Below the pieces are notes generated by a model. That model ran no database searches and was not told where the DNA came from. It saw only the letters and a program-made list of their open reading frames with translations. Source: CAYYAQ01 sp964469555 (GTDB lineage: Bacteria; Planctomycetota; UBA1135; UBA2386). Taken from it: a DNA stretch of 14,678 nucleotides. A program made the position numbers and the translations under genes. Location: the NCBI GenBank assembly GCA_964469555.1, contig CAYYAQ010000128.1:1-14678 (forward strand), written 5' to 3'. Shown here one piece after another: positions 1 through 6,432 of the stretch (position 1 is the stretch's first letter; every line of letters starts with the position of its first letter).

Positions 1-733
1 CGGACCCAACGGATCCGGGAAGACCACGCTGCTGCGCGTGCTCGCCGGCCTGTTGCGTCCCGCGCGCGGGGAAGCGACCGTTCTCGACCGGCAGCCCAGC
101 GACCGATCACTCGTCAGTCAGGTGGGCTACCAACCTGAAGGGGCGATGCCGTTTCCGACCCTGAGCGGCGTCGAGTTCCTGCACTACATGGGCGATCTGA
201 TGCAGCTGCCCACGAAAACCACCCGCGACTCTTCGCGAGCGTGGCTCGACCGACTCGGACTCGGCGACACCGGTCGCAAGAAGATCCGCGACTACAGCAC
301 CGGCATGCGTCGCCGACTGGCATTGGCGGCCTCGCTCCTCGCCGATCCGGAAGTCCTCCTCCTCGACGAACCGACGTCCGGTCTCGACCCGGACGGTTCG
401 CTGCTCGTCATGGACATCCTTCGCGAACGCGCAGAGACCGGGACGTCAGTCCTCCTCGCATCGCACCATCTGCAGGAAGTCGAGCAGACCTGCCAGCGCA
501 TCTACCTGCTCAGCGATGGTCGCGTCGTCAGCGAGGGCACCCTCGACGATCTTCTCGGCACGGGCGAGGCCCACCTCGTCGTCCGCGATCTCGACGCGGC
601 GGGCTTCGACGCGGTCGAACGGGTCGTGCGCGAGTCCGGCGGCAAGGTGGTACGCCGCGGCGAGGAACGCGAGCACCTGTTCGCCCTGTTCCGACGCGTG
701 CGCGAAGGCGAAGCGGAGGACGGCCAGCGTTGA
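1..733 (+). CDS. ABC transporter ATP-binding protein (5' end outside window)
   Basis: This is the nucleotide-binding subunit of an ABC-2-type (exporter-like) transporter; it hydrolyses ATP on the cytoplasmic face to drive a membrane partner. The reading frame is open from base 2 and starts inside the Walker A motif (GPNGSGKTTL), so only about the first 30-40 residues are missing. In the visible 243 residues I see a Q-loop region (YQPEG), the ABC signature as YSTGM near residue 98, Walker B LLLDEP near 119-124, the SGLD D-loop, and the switch histidine in ASHHLQEVEQ near 155. After about residue 180 there is a short C-terminal extension without a named motif, as is common in this subfamily. 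The stop (731-733) overlaps or immediately precedes the start of the membrane protein, which is the expected permease. The signature YSTGM rather than LSGGQ is common among ABC-2 ATPases. The substrate cannot be told from sequence. Confidence 0.93.
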   Translation, partial: GPNGSGKTTLLRVLAGLLRPARGEATVLDRQPSDRSLVSQVGYQPEGAMPFPTLSGVEFLHYMGDLMQLPTKTTRDSSRAWLDRLGLGDTGRKKIRDYSTGMRRRLALAASLLADPEVLLLDEPTSGLDPDGSLLVMDILRERAETGTSVLLASHHLQEVEQTCQRIYLLSDGRVVSEGTLDDLLGTGEAHLVVRDLDAAGFDAVERVVRESGGKVVRRGEEREHLFALFRRVREGEAEDGQR

Positions 734-741
734 GGATCTTC

Positions 742-1776
742 ATGCTGAGCTTCCGCGCGAGCGCTCGCGGCCTGGTGGTCCCACTGATCGGCGCCCTGCT
801 GCTATGCGCGCTGTGCCTCCAGTTGGTACCGTTCCAGACAGACACCGGCGTCGACCGCGCGGCCGGGCAGTGGCTACACCTCCCCGGACTGCTCCTCGTC
901 GCGGCGGTGCTCGGCGCGGCACTCGAAGGCTGGCCACTCTTCAGCCGCGCCCGACCCGGATTCACGTGGATCCTCCGTGTCGAGAACCGTCCGCTGCACG
1001 GTTGCCTGGCCGCCGCGCTCGGCAGCATGGCGGCGCTAGCCGTCGCGCTGACGCTCGCCGGCTTGTCGTTCGCTACGCTCCTCATCGTGCTCGACGTCGA
1101 CCAGGGGGACGCACGGCGTCGAACATCCGTGCAGCTTCGGCAACAGCGCCCATACCTCGACAACAAGCAGGACACCCTCGTGTTCCTCACCGGTGACGCG
1201 GATCCCGTGGGCTCCATTCGCCTGCGACCGGACGCCTTCCTCTCGGGCCGCGACTTCCGCGTGGCGAAGATCGAAGTCCGCGTCGACGGCGAGAAGCTGC
1301 ACGAGGGTTGGCTCGACAACGCCGGCGACACCGTCAAGTTCGACCTCGTGCCGCCGCGACGGGTTCGCGAGATCGAGATCCGACGCAAGCCCGGCCCCGG
1401 CCTCCTCCTTCGGGTGACCTCGGACAGACTCGAGGTCGAATCGAGCGAACCGCGATCCGCGGTGATCAACTGCATCCTCGCCCTCCTCTCCTACCTCATC
1501 CCGGTGTCCCTCGCGCTCGCCGTCATGATCGTCGGCCACGCGCATCTCGCGATGCCGGTGAACTTCACCGCGGGCCTCGTCGCGTGCCTGCTCGCAACGC
1601 TGCTCGAGCTCGCGCCGACGAACGCCGCGATCACGACGTTCGCCCGGGGTCGGTGGTTGCCAGGGGAAGGGCTGGCGGCGGACGGACTGCCGGTCGTGGC
1701 GGGGGCGGTCGCGCTCACCGCGCTCACGGCCCTGGGACACTGGCTGGGTGCGGTGCGCCGCACGGGACTCCAGTGA
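742..1776 (+). CDS. Six-helix membrane protein, probable ABC-2-type permease with extracytoplasmic insertion
   Basis: This is probably the membrane partner of the ATPase just upstream. The 344-residue protein has hydrophobic segments at about 11-29, 47-64, 87-117, 239-265, 273-291 and 314-334. Between the third and fourth lies a polar stretch of about 120 residues (118-238) rich in alternating beta-like segments (VGSIRLRP, KIEVRVDG, VREIEIRR, LLRVTSDRLEV). It should form a soluble domain, most likely outside the cytoplasm. ATG 742 has GAGG at 732-735. TTG 730, overlapping the ATPase stop as TTGA, has GGAGGA at 715-720 and is an equally possible start adding four residues. The tight coupling and membrane topology support a permease role. 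I do not recognise a specific family, and the inserted domain is unusual for a plain ABC-2 permease. Function beyond transport is unknown. Confidence 0.8.
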   Translation: MLSFRASARGLVVPLIGALLLCALCLQLVPFQTDTGVDRAAGQWLHLPGLLLVAAVLGAALEGWPLFSRARPGFTWILRVENRPLHGCLAAALGSMAALAVALTLAGLSFATLLIVLDVDQGDARRRTSVQLRQQRPYLDNKQDTLVFLTGDADPVGSIRLRPDAFLSGRDFRVAKIEVRVDGEKLHEGWLDNAGDTVKFDLVPPRRVREIEIRRKPGPGLLLRVTSDRLEVESSEPRSAVINCILALLSYLIPVSLALAVMIVGHAHLAMPVNFTAGLVACLLATLLELAPTNAAITTFARGRWLPGEGLAADGLPVVAGAVALTALTALGHWLGAVRRTGLQ

Positions 1777-1778
1777 CC

Positions 1779-1800
1779 GACGCCCGCGTGCTCGCGCGTC
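1779..1800 (+). terminator. Possible hairpin after the ABC permease gene
   Basis: Two bases after the permease stop the sequence can fold as GACG, a CC bulge, CGCG, the loop TGCT, then CGCG and CGTC: eight base pairs with one two-base bulge. No T-run follows (CTAGGAAAAG), so it is not a classical intrinsic terminator. It may act as a 3' stability element or mark the end of the ABC transcript. Confidence 0.3.
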
Positions 1801-1836
1801 CTAGGAAAAGGGAGGCGACTGTCGGAAACTGACGCC

Positions 1837-2634
1837 ATGCGCGGCTTGCTGCTGATCTCCGGGCCCCTCCTCCTCGCCGGCGGGAGCTACCTCTCGCCGC
1901 CGCGCGTTCCGCTGCACGAGCGGGGCCGGGATCTGGTTCGTCCGCTGATCCTGCCCATGGTCTGGAAAGGCCTCGAATCCGCCCAGCGCGACGGCACCCC
2001 GGAGGAGTACGTGGCCCGTGGCCGCGTACTGATGAAGCTCGTGCCCCGCTGGACGGACGGCCACGTGCACATGGCAGGGCAGCTGGCTTTCGAGGCCTCC
2101 CTCGCCCAGCGAGACGAGGGCGCCGCACTCGACCGGCTGATGGCCGCCCTGGCCTACCTGGACGAGGTGCGCGCTGGCATCGAGGACGCCGCGGCGATCG
2201 AGACCATCCTGGAGAACCAGGCGCGGTTTCTCTACGTCCGCTGCTCGCAAGACCCGGTGCTGGCCAAGGGCTTCCACCGCCGGACAGGGGTCTCCCCAAC
2301 CGTCTGGGCCACCGGCTATCTGCGGAAGATCCCGAGGCTCGAAGGCTCGGCCTTTCTCAAGACGGCGCTCTGCTTCAGCCTGATCGCAGGTCTGGTCATC
2401 GACATCCGCCTGAAGGAACCGGTCGACAGGCTCCTCGCCTCTTTGGACACGGCAGTCCTCCTGCTCGACGAACTGCGAGACAAGGATCTGGCGGAGAAGT
2501 GGCGGGCCTCACTCCAGAAAGTGCGCAACTACTTGACCGGGCGCGACGAAGAATTGTACAGCAGGATGAAGTCCGACCCGAGGTTGGGAGACTTCCTCGA
2601 GGCGTTCGAAACGCCGACCCGCCAACGCAAGTGA
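1837..2634 (+). CDS. Hypothetical exported or membrane-anchored helical protein
   Basis: I do not recognise a family. The 265-residue protein starts with a hydrophobic stretch (MRGLLLISGPLLLAGGSYL, about residues 3-18), which looks like a signal sequence or signal anchor. The rest is mostly predicted helix with repeated Leu/Ala-rich amphipathic segments at about 55-115 and 180-240, somewhat like TPR-type helical pairs; no catalytic motif is evident. The C-terminus is charged. ATG 1837 is chosen because the hydrophobic N-terminus follows it directly. GGGAGG lies at 1810-1815, too far upstream to be a normal ribosome binding site for it. The gene stands 60 bases after the ABC permease and 17 bases before the DedA-family gene on the same strand, so cotranscription with the DedA gene is likely. 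A cell-envelope role is only inferred from this context. Confidence 0.72.
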   Translation: MRGLLLISGPLLLAGGSYLSPPRVPLHERGRDLVRPLILPMVWKGLESAQRDGTPEEYVARGRVLMKLVPRWTDGHVHMAGQLAFEASLAQRDEGAALDRLMAALAYLDEVRAGIEDAAAIETILENQARFLYVRCSQDPVLAKGFHRRTGVSPTVWATGYLRKIPRLEGSAFLKTALCFSLIAGLVIDIRLKEPVDRLLASLDTAVLLLDELRDKDLAEKWRASLQKVRNYLTGRDEELYSRMKSDPRLGDFLEAFETPTRQRK

Positions 2635-2651
2635 CCCCCATCTCCTGACGC

Positions 2652-3566
2652 ATGCCCGAATGGTTGACAGAGTGGCTCTCGACCGATCCGAGCTACTCGT
2701 ACGTCGCCGTCACCGCACTCTTCATCCTGTGCGGGATCGGGCTGCCCCTCCCCGAGGAGATCATTCTCGTGTCCGCAGGCTACCTCTGCTACCAGGGGCA
2801 CGCGGACTACTGGGTCATGACGTTGGTCTCTGCGGGGGCGATCCTGATCGGCGACGTCGTCCCATTCCTGCTCGGCAACCTCTTCGGACCGCGGCTGCTG
2901 CGCCTGCGGTGGCTCCGCCTCGTGATCAACCGCCAGCGGCTGGCCACCTTCAACCGCTGGTTCCGGCGCCGCGGCGACATGGTCATCCTCATCGCCCGCT
3001 TCATCCCAGGCCTGCGCGTCGTGGCATTCTTCACGGGAGGCACGATGCGGATGAAGTGGCGGCGATTCCTGCTACTCGACACCTGCGGTATTGCCCTGAC
3101 CGCGCCGACGTTCGTGTTCGTCGGCTGGCACTTCGGCGACCGGATCCACGAGGCGTTCCGCTGGGTGCAGACCATCGAGGGGGCCATTCTCTACGGCGGA
3201 CTCGCGATGGTCGTCACCTTCGTGCTCTGGTACTGGCTGCGCCAGCGCGCCCGGAGCCGGATGACCGCTGGCCCCAAGGAGACGTTCGTCGAACCATCAC
3301 GGTCGGCGACCGTGGATTCGACCCAAGACGTCCATCCGGAGGCCCCCGCGACGGATCTCGTGGTGGAAACCGACCAGACGACCCGTCCAGGGGCCGATCC
3401 CGCGCAGGGAGACCCCGAAGAGCAGGCCGAGCCCGGCGTGAGTATTCCACAACCGGATCGGGGGCCCGACGCGGACCGAAAAGCCCGAAAGTACCTGGAA
3501 CAACCGTTCGAAACGGACGACGCTGGCCCAGACGCTGGATCCGACGGCGACGCGCACGAGTGTTGA
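2652..3566 (+). CDS. DedA/VTT-family membrane protein with long acidic C-terminal tail
   Basis: DedA (VTT or SNARE-associated) proteins are inner-membrane proteins linked to undecaprenyl-phosphate or phospholipid recycling across the membrane and to proton-motive-force homeostasis. The family core covers about residues 15-200. It includes the re-entrant motif GLPLPEEIIL at 30-39 with acidic E35/E36, and the signature ARFIPGLRVVAFFTGG at 115-130. R116 and R122 are six apart, as are the essential arginines R130 and R136 of E. coli YqjA. Hydrophobic helices run at about 55-75, 145-160 and 178-197. After residue 205 comes a tail of about 100 residues, poor in hydrophobics and rich in Asp, Glu, Pro and Thr, presumably disordered and cytoplasmic; most DedA proteins end near 200-220. 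ATG 2652 has no Shine-Dalgarno sequence. The substrate cannot be told from sequence. Confidence 0.9.
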   Translation: MPEWLTEWLSTDPSYSYVAVTALFILCGIGLPLPEEIILVSAGYLCYQGHADYWVMTLVSAGAILIGDVVPFLLGNLFGPRLLRLRWLRLVINRQRLATFNRWFRRRGDMVILIARFIPGLRVVAFFTGGTMRMKWRRFLLLDTCGIALTAPTFVFVGWHFGDRIHEAFRWVQTIEGAILYGGLAMVVTFVLWYWLRQRARSRMTAGPKETFVEPSRSATVDSTQDVHPEAPATDLVVETDQTTRPGADPAQGDPEEQAEPGVSIPQPDRGPDADRKARKYLEQPFETDDAGPDAGSDGDAHEC

Positions 3567-3575
3567 CACTCGTGC
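3554..3575 (+). terminator. Perfect 10-bp inverted repeat over the dedA stop codon
   Basis: GCACGAGTGT is followed by TG and then its exact reverse complement ACACTCGTGC. The dedA stop TGA (3564-3566) lies at the loop. In RNA this would be a strong, short-looped hairpin, but the bases after it (AATCCTGCG) are not a T-run. It is either a terminator without a U-tract or a palindromic protein-binding site upstream of hppA. Confidence 0.4.
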
Positions 3576-3655
3576 AATCCTGCGTCGGGCGGTGACGCCA
3601 AGACTCCGCACCCCGACGCAGGCCGAATCGGGGATCGGTGGACGGCGGGATCTGT

Positions 3656-3685
3656 TTGGAATCCGGTACGACCGCTGGTTATGGT
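3656..3685 (+). promoter_or_regulatory. Weak sigma70-like promoter candidate for hppA
   Basis: In the 197-base gap before hppA, TTGGAA (3656-3661) and TATGGT (3680-3685) are separated by 18 bases and each matches the sigma70 consensus at four of six positions. A transcript from here would have a leader of about 70 bases. The location is sensible, but the match is weak and the organism's sigma-factor preference is unknown. Confidence 0.22.
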
Positions 3686-3707
3686 TCGCGGCCCTTAAAA
3701 CTCCAAA

Positions 3708-3737
3708 GGCTTCCCCCAACGCGTTTAGCGGGAGGCC
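3708..3737 (+). promoter_or_regulatory. Possible leader hairpin upstream of hppA
   Basis: GGCTTCCC (3708-3715) can pair with GGGAGGCC (3730-3737) over eight pairs, one of them G-T, leaving a 14-base loop. The 3' arm holds the only Shine-Dalgarno-like motif of the leader, GGGAGG, but it is 28 bases from the ATG at 3764, too far for normal use. It could be an mRNA structure or chance pairing. Confidence 0.2.
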
Positions 3738-3763
3738 AGCCCCCTTTCGAATCGAGTGTACTG

Positions 3764-5875
3764 ATGGTCTGGACCTTCACGATTCTCTCTCTGCTCATCT
3801 CCCTCGGCGCCATCGGTATCGCCCTCAAGCTCTACAGGGGCATCATGGAGAAGGACCCGGGCGACGAGACCATGCAAAAGCTCGCCAGGGCCATCCAGGT
3901 CGGCGCCAAGGCGTTCCTGCACGCAGAGTACAAGTGGCTCGGCGTCTTTGTCGGGGCGGTGTTCCTGTTGATGTGGATGAACCCCCACTTCGGAATCACG
4001 ATGGCGCTGCCGTTCGGGCTCGGGGCCTGCGCCTCTGCCCTGGCCGGATACTTCGGCATGCACACGGCCACGCGCGCCGCGGTGCGCACGACGCAGGCGG
4101 CGAAGACCAGCCTCGGAGCGGCGCTCGACGTGGCGTTCCAGTCCGGCACGGTGATGGGAATGACCGTAGTGGGGCTCGGCTTGTTCGGCATCTCGGTCCT
4201 CGTCATGATCGCGTACGGGTCGGCTGCCGACATGGGCACGTCGCTGGAAGACAACCTCGACCAAATCATGGCGTTCTCGTTCGGCGCTTCCTCCATCGCG
4301 CTGTTCGCGCGTGTCGGCGGTGGGATCTACACGAAGGCCGCGGACGTCGGTGCGGACCTCGTCGGCAAGCTCGAGGCCGGCATCCCCGAAGATGACCCGC
4401 GCAACCCAGCGACCATCGCGGACAACGTCGGCGACAACGTGGGTGACGTCGCGGGCATGGGCGCGGACCTGTTCGAGAGCTTCGTCGGCGCGATCCTCGC
4501 GACGATCGTGCTCGGCCTCGCCGTGACCGCGGGCATGGATGTAGTGGTCGCTGACGGCGCGTCCATGAGTCCCAAGGACTACTCCGCCATCAGCCTGATG
4601 GTCTATCCAATAGCCCTCGCAGGCGCGGGCATCATCGCGTCCTACATCGGAACGAGACGAGTCAAGACGGACGACGAGTCCAAACTGGCCCACGCCCTGC
4701 ACGGCGGCCTGATCGCGGCATCCGTCATCCTGACCGTGTTCATGGTGATCCTCACTTGGATCATCGACCCGCACTACACCAAGGTCGACGGAACCACGGC
4801 GACCGAGTTCGGCGCGTGGTCGATCTTCATGGCGATGGTCATCGGCCTGTTCCTCGGCGTCCTCATCGGCCTGGTCACCGAGTACTACACGTCGGAGCAA
4901 CGCGAGCCCGTGCACAAGATCGCCGCGCAGAGCGAGACCGGACCGGCGACGAACATCATCTCCGGCCTCGCGAATGGCATGTTCTCGACCGCCGGTCCCG
5001 TCCTCTTGATCGTGGGCGGCATCTACGCGTGCAACGAATTCGCCGGCATCTATGGCATCTGCATCGCCGCGGTGGGCATGCTCGCCACCCTGGGCATCTC
5101 GCTCGGCGTCGACGCTTTCGGCCCCGTCGCCGACAACGCCGGCGGCATGGCCGAGATGGCGCACTGCGACCCGGAAGTCCGCAAGCGCACGGACGCGCTG
5201 GATGCCACGGGCAACACGACCGCCGCGATCGGCAAGGGATTCGCGATCGGCTCGGCCGCGCTCACGGCACTCGCGCTCTTCAACGCGTTTACGCTCAAAG
5301 CCGGCGTCACGATGAACCTCGACAACCCCACCGTGACGATCGGCATCCTGATCGGCGGGATGCTGCCGTTCCTGTTCTCCGCGTTCGCCATGAGCGCGGT
5401 GGGCAAGGCCGCCAAGGACATGGTCGACGAGGTTCGTCGCCAGTTCAAAGAGATCCCCGGCATCATGGAGGGAGCAGATCCCGACTACGAGCGGTGCGTC
5501 GAGATCTCGACCAAAGGCGCGCTGACACAGATGATCCTGCCCGGCCTGCTCGCGGTTCTCTCGCCGATTATCGTCGGCATGGCCCTCGGCCCTGCCAGTG
5601 TCGGTGGCTTGCTCGCTGGCTCCCTTGCCTCCGGCGTGATGATGGCGCTGTTCATGTCGAACGCGGGCGGTGCCTGGGACAATGCCAAGAAGTACATCGA
5701 GTCCGGTCAGCACGGCGGCAAGGGCTCCGACCCGCACACGGCCGCTGTCATCGGCGACACCGTCGGCGATCCGTTCAAGGACACCGCCGGCCCGTCCATC
5801 AACATTCTCATCAAGCTGATGAGCATCGCTTCTCTCCTGGCGCTTCCACTGTTCAAAGCCAGCAGCGGAGCCTAG
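3764..5875 (+). CDS. hppA: Membrane-bound ion-translocating pyrophosphatase, K+-dependent type
   Basis: HppA hydrolyses pyrophosphate and uses the energy to pump H+ and/or Na+ out of the cytoplasm. The 703-residue length fits the family (about 650-750) and the protein is hydrophobic throughout, as expected for about 16 helices. The catalytic motifs are intact: TKAADVGADLVGK from 190, EDDPRNPA from 209, DNVGDNVGDVAG directly after, and the C-terminal GDTVGDPFKDTAGPS from 664. The K+-dependence determinant reads GNTTAAIGKGF, with alanine at 487 and glycine at 490 where K+-independent enzymes have lysine and threonine; this predicts a K+-dependent enzyme. A glutamate follows in GADLFESF. This lies in the helix that sets ion preference, but I cannot decide between H+ and Na+ from it. 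ATG 3764 is chosen because hydrophobic helix 1 starts there and the upstream in-frame sequence is not membrane-like. There is no close Shine-Dalgarno. Confidence 0.97.
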   Translation: MVWTFTILSLLISLGAIGIALKLYRGIMEKDPGDETMQKLARAIQVGAKAFLHAEYKWLGVFVGAVFLLMWMNPHFGITMALPFGLGACASALAGYFGMHTATRAAVRTTQAAKTSLGAALDVAFQSGTVMGMTVVGLGLFGISVLVMIAYGSAADMGTSLEDNLDQIMAFSFGASSIALFARVGGGIYTKAADVGADLVGKLEAGIPEDDPRNPATIADNVGDNVGDVAGMGADLFESFVGAILATIVLGLAVTAGMDVVVADGASMSPKDYSAISLMVYPIALAGAGIIASYIGTRRVKTDDESKLAHALHGGLIAASVILTVFMVILTWIIDPHYTKVDGTTATEFGAWSIFMAMVIGLFLGVLIGLVTEYYTSEQREPVHKIAAQSETGPATNIISGLANGMFSTAGPVLLIVGGIYACNEFAGIYGICIAAVGMLATLGISLGVDAFGPVADNAGGMAEMAHCDPEVRKRTDALDATGNTTAAIGKGFAIGSAALTALALFNAFTLKAGVTMNLDNPTVTIGILIGGMLPFLFSAFAMSAVGKAAKDMVDEVRRQFKEIPGIMEGADPDYERCVEISTKGALTQMILPGLLAVLSPIIVGMALGPASVGGLLAGSLASGVMMALFMSNAGGAWDNAKKYIESGQHGGKGSDPHTAAVIGDTVGDPFKDTAGPSINILIKLMSIASLLALPLFKASSGA

Positions 5876-5938
5876 ATTCGACCCGGGGCCTCCTGGTGGC
5901 CGGGAAAACTGTTATCCTTGCTACTCGAAGAACACCCC

Positions 5939-6382
5939 TTGTCAGACCAGCCAAAGAACGAATCTGAGACGCTCGCCCTGAGCCTCGCGCATATACTCGA
6001 CGAAAAACAGGGCACCGACATCGCGATCCTCGACGTTTCCGCGCCGTTGGCGATCGCCGATCACTTTGTGATTGCCTCGGCACGCAACGGTCGCCACGCC
6101 AACGCATTGGCCAGGGCCCTCGACCTGACGATGAAGCACCGCGGGACGCTGCGGCGAAACGTCGCTGGCATGGAGGGCGAGGGCGGCTGGATCCTGTTGG
6201 ATTTCAACACAGTCGTGGCCCACGTGTTCTCGCCTGAGGCACGCGAGTTCTACAGTCTCGAGAGCCTCTGGGCCGACGTGCCGCGATTGGACTTCACTCC
6301 GCGGAAAACACAGCCTCAGCAGGACGAGGGCTGGCTCTCCGAACCGGAGGAATCGTATCCCGACTCAATCGGGAACCTCTGA
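5939..6382 (+). CDS. rsfS: Ribosome silencing factor RsfS
   Basis: RsfS (DUF143/Iojap family) binds ribosomal protein uL14 on the 50S subunit and blocks subunit joining, lowering translation in stationary phase or starvation. The 147-residue protein covers the whole domain: GTDIAILDVS, then ADHFVIASARNGRHANALARAL, then GGWILLDFNTVVAHVFSPEAREFYSLESLW, ending the conserved part with DVPRLDF. A hydrophilic tail of about 30 residues rich in Glu, Pro and Ser follows. Two TTG codons can start it: 5939 (AG-rich GAAGAA at 5927-5932) and 5918, which adds seven residues (MLLEEHP). I prefer 5939, but only weakly. The gene lies 63 bases after hppA on the same strand. In many bacteria rsfS sits beside nadD or rlmH, which are absent here. 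Confidence 0.93.
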   Translation: MSDQPKNESETLALSLAHILDEKQGTDIAILDVSAPLAIADHFVIASARNGRHANALARALDLTMKHRGTLRRNVAGMEGEGGWILLDFNTVVAHVFSPEAREFYSLESLWADVPRLDFTPRKTQPQQDEGWLSEPEESYPDSIGNL

Positions 6383-6432
6383 GTTCCGAAGAGTGAGTAG
6401 GGCCCCGGCACCGTAGGAGCCATGATCCCGTC

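Noticed and set aside
241..741. Upstream extension of the permease frame inside the ATPase gene
   Set aside because: It overlaps the conserved ATPase in another frame and is Arg/Pro-rich noise. The membrane protein begins at 730 or 742.
3563..3568. TTGACA, a perfect -35 consensus, upstream of hppA
   Set aside because: No -10-like hexamer lies 16-18 bases downstream, and the motif is part of the palindrome over the dedA stop.
3725..5737. A 670-codon open frame on the minus strand opposite hppA
   Set aside because: It is the antisense shadow of a strongly conserved gene. Its translation is rich in His, Arg, Asp and Glu with no motif, as GC-rich reverse frames usually are.
5882..5904. CCCGG...CCGGG repeat between hppA and rsfS as a terminator
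   Set aside because: It has only five pairs with a 13-base loop and no T-run, which is weak in GC-rich DNA.
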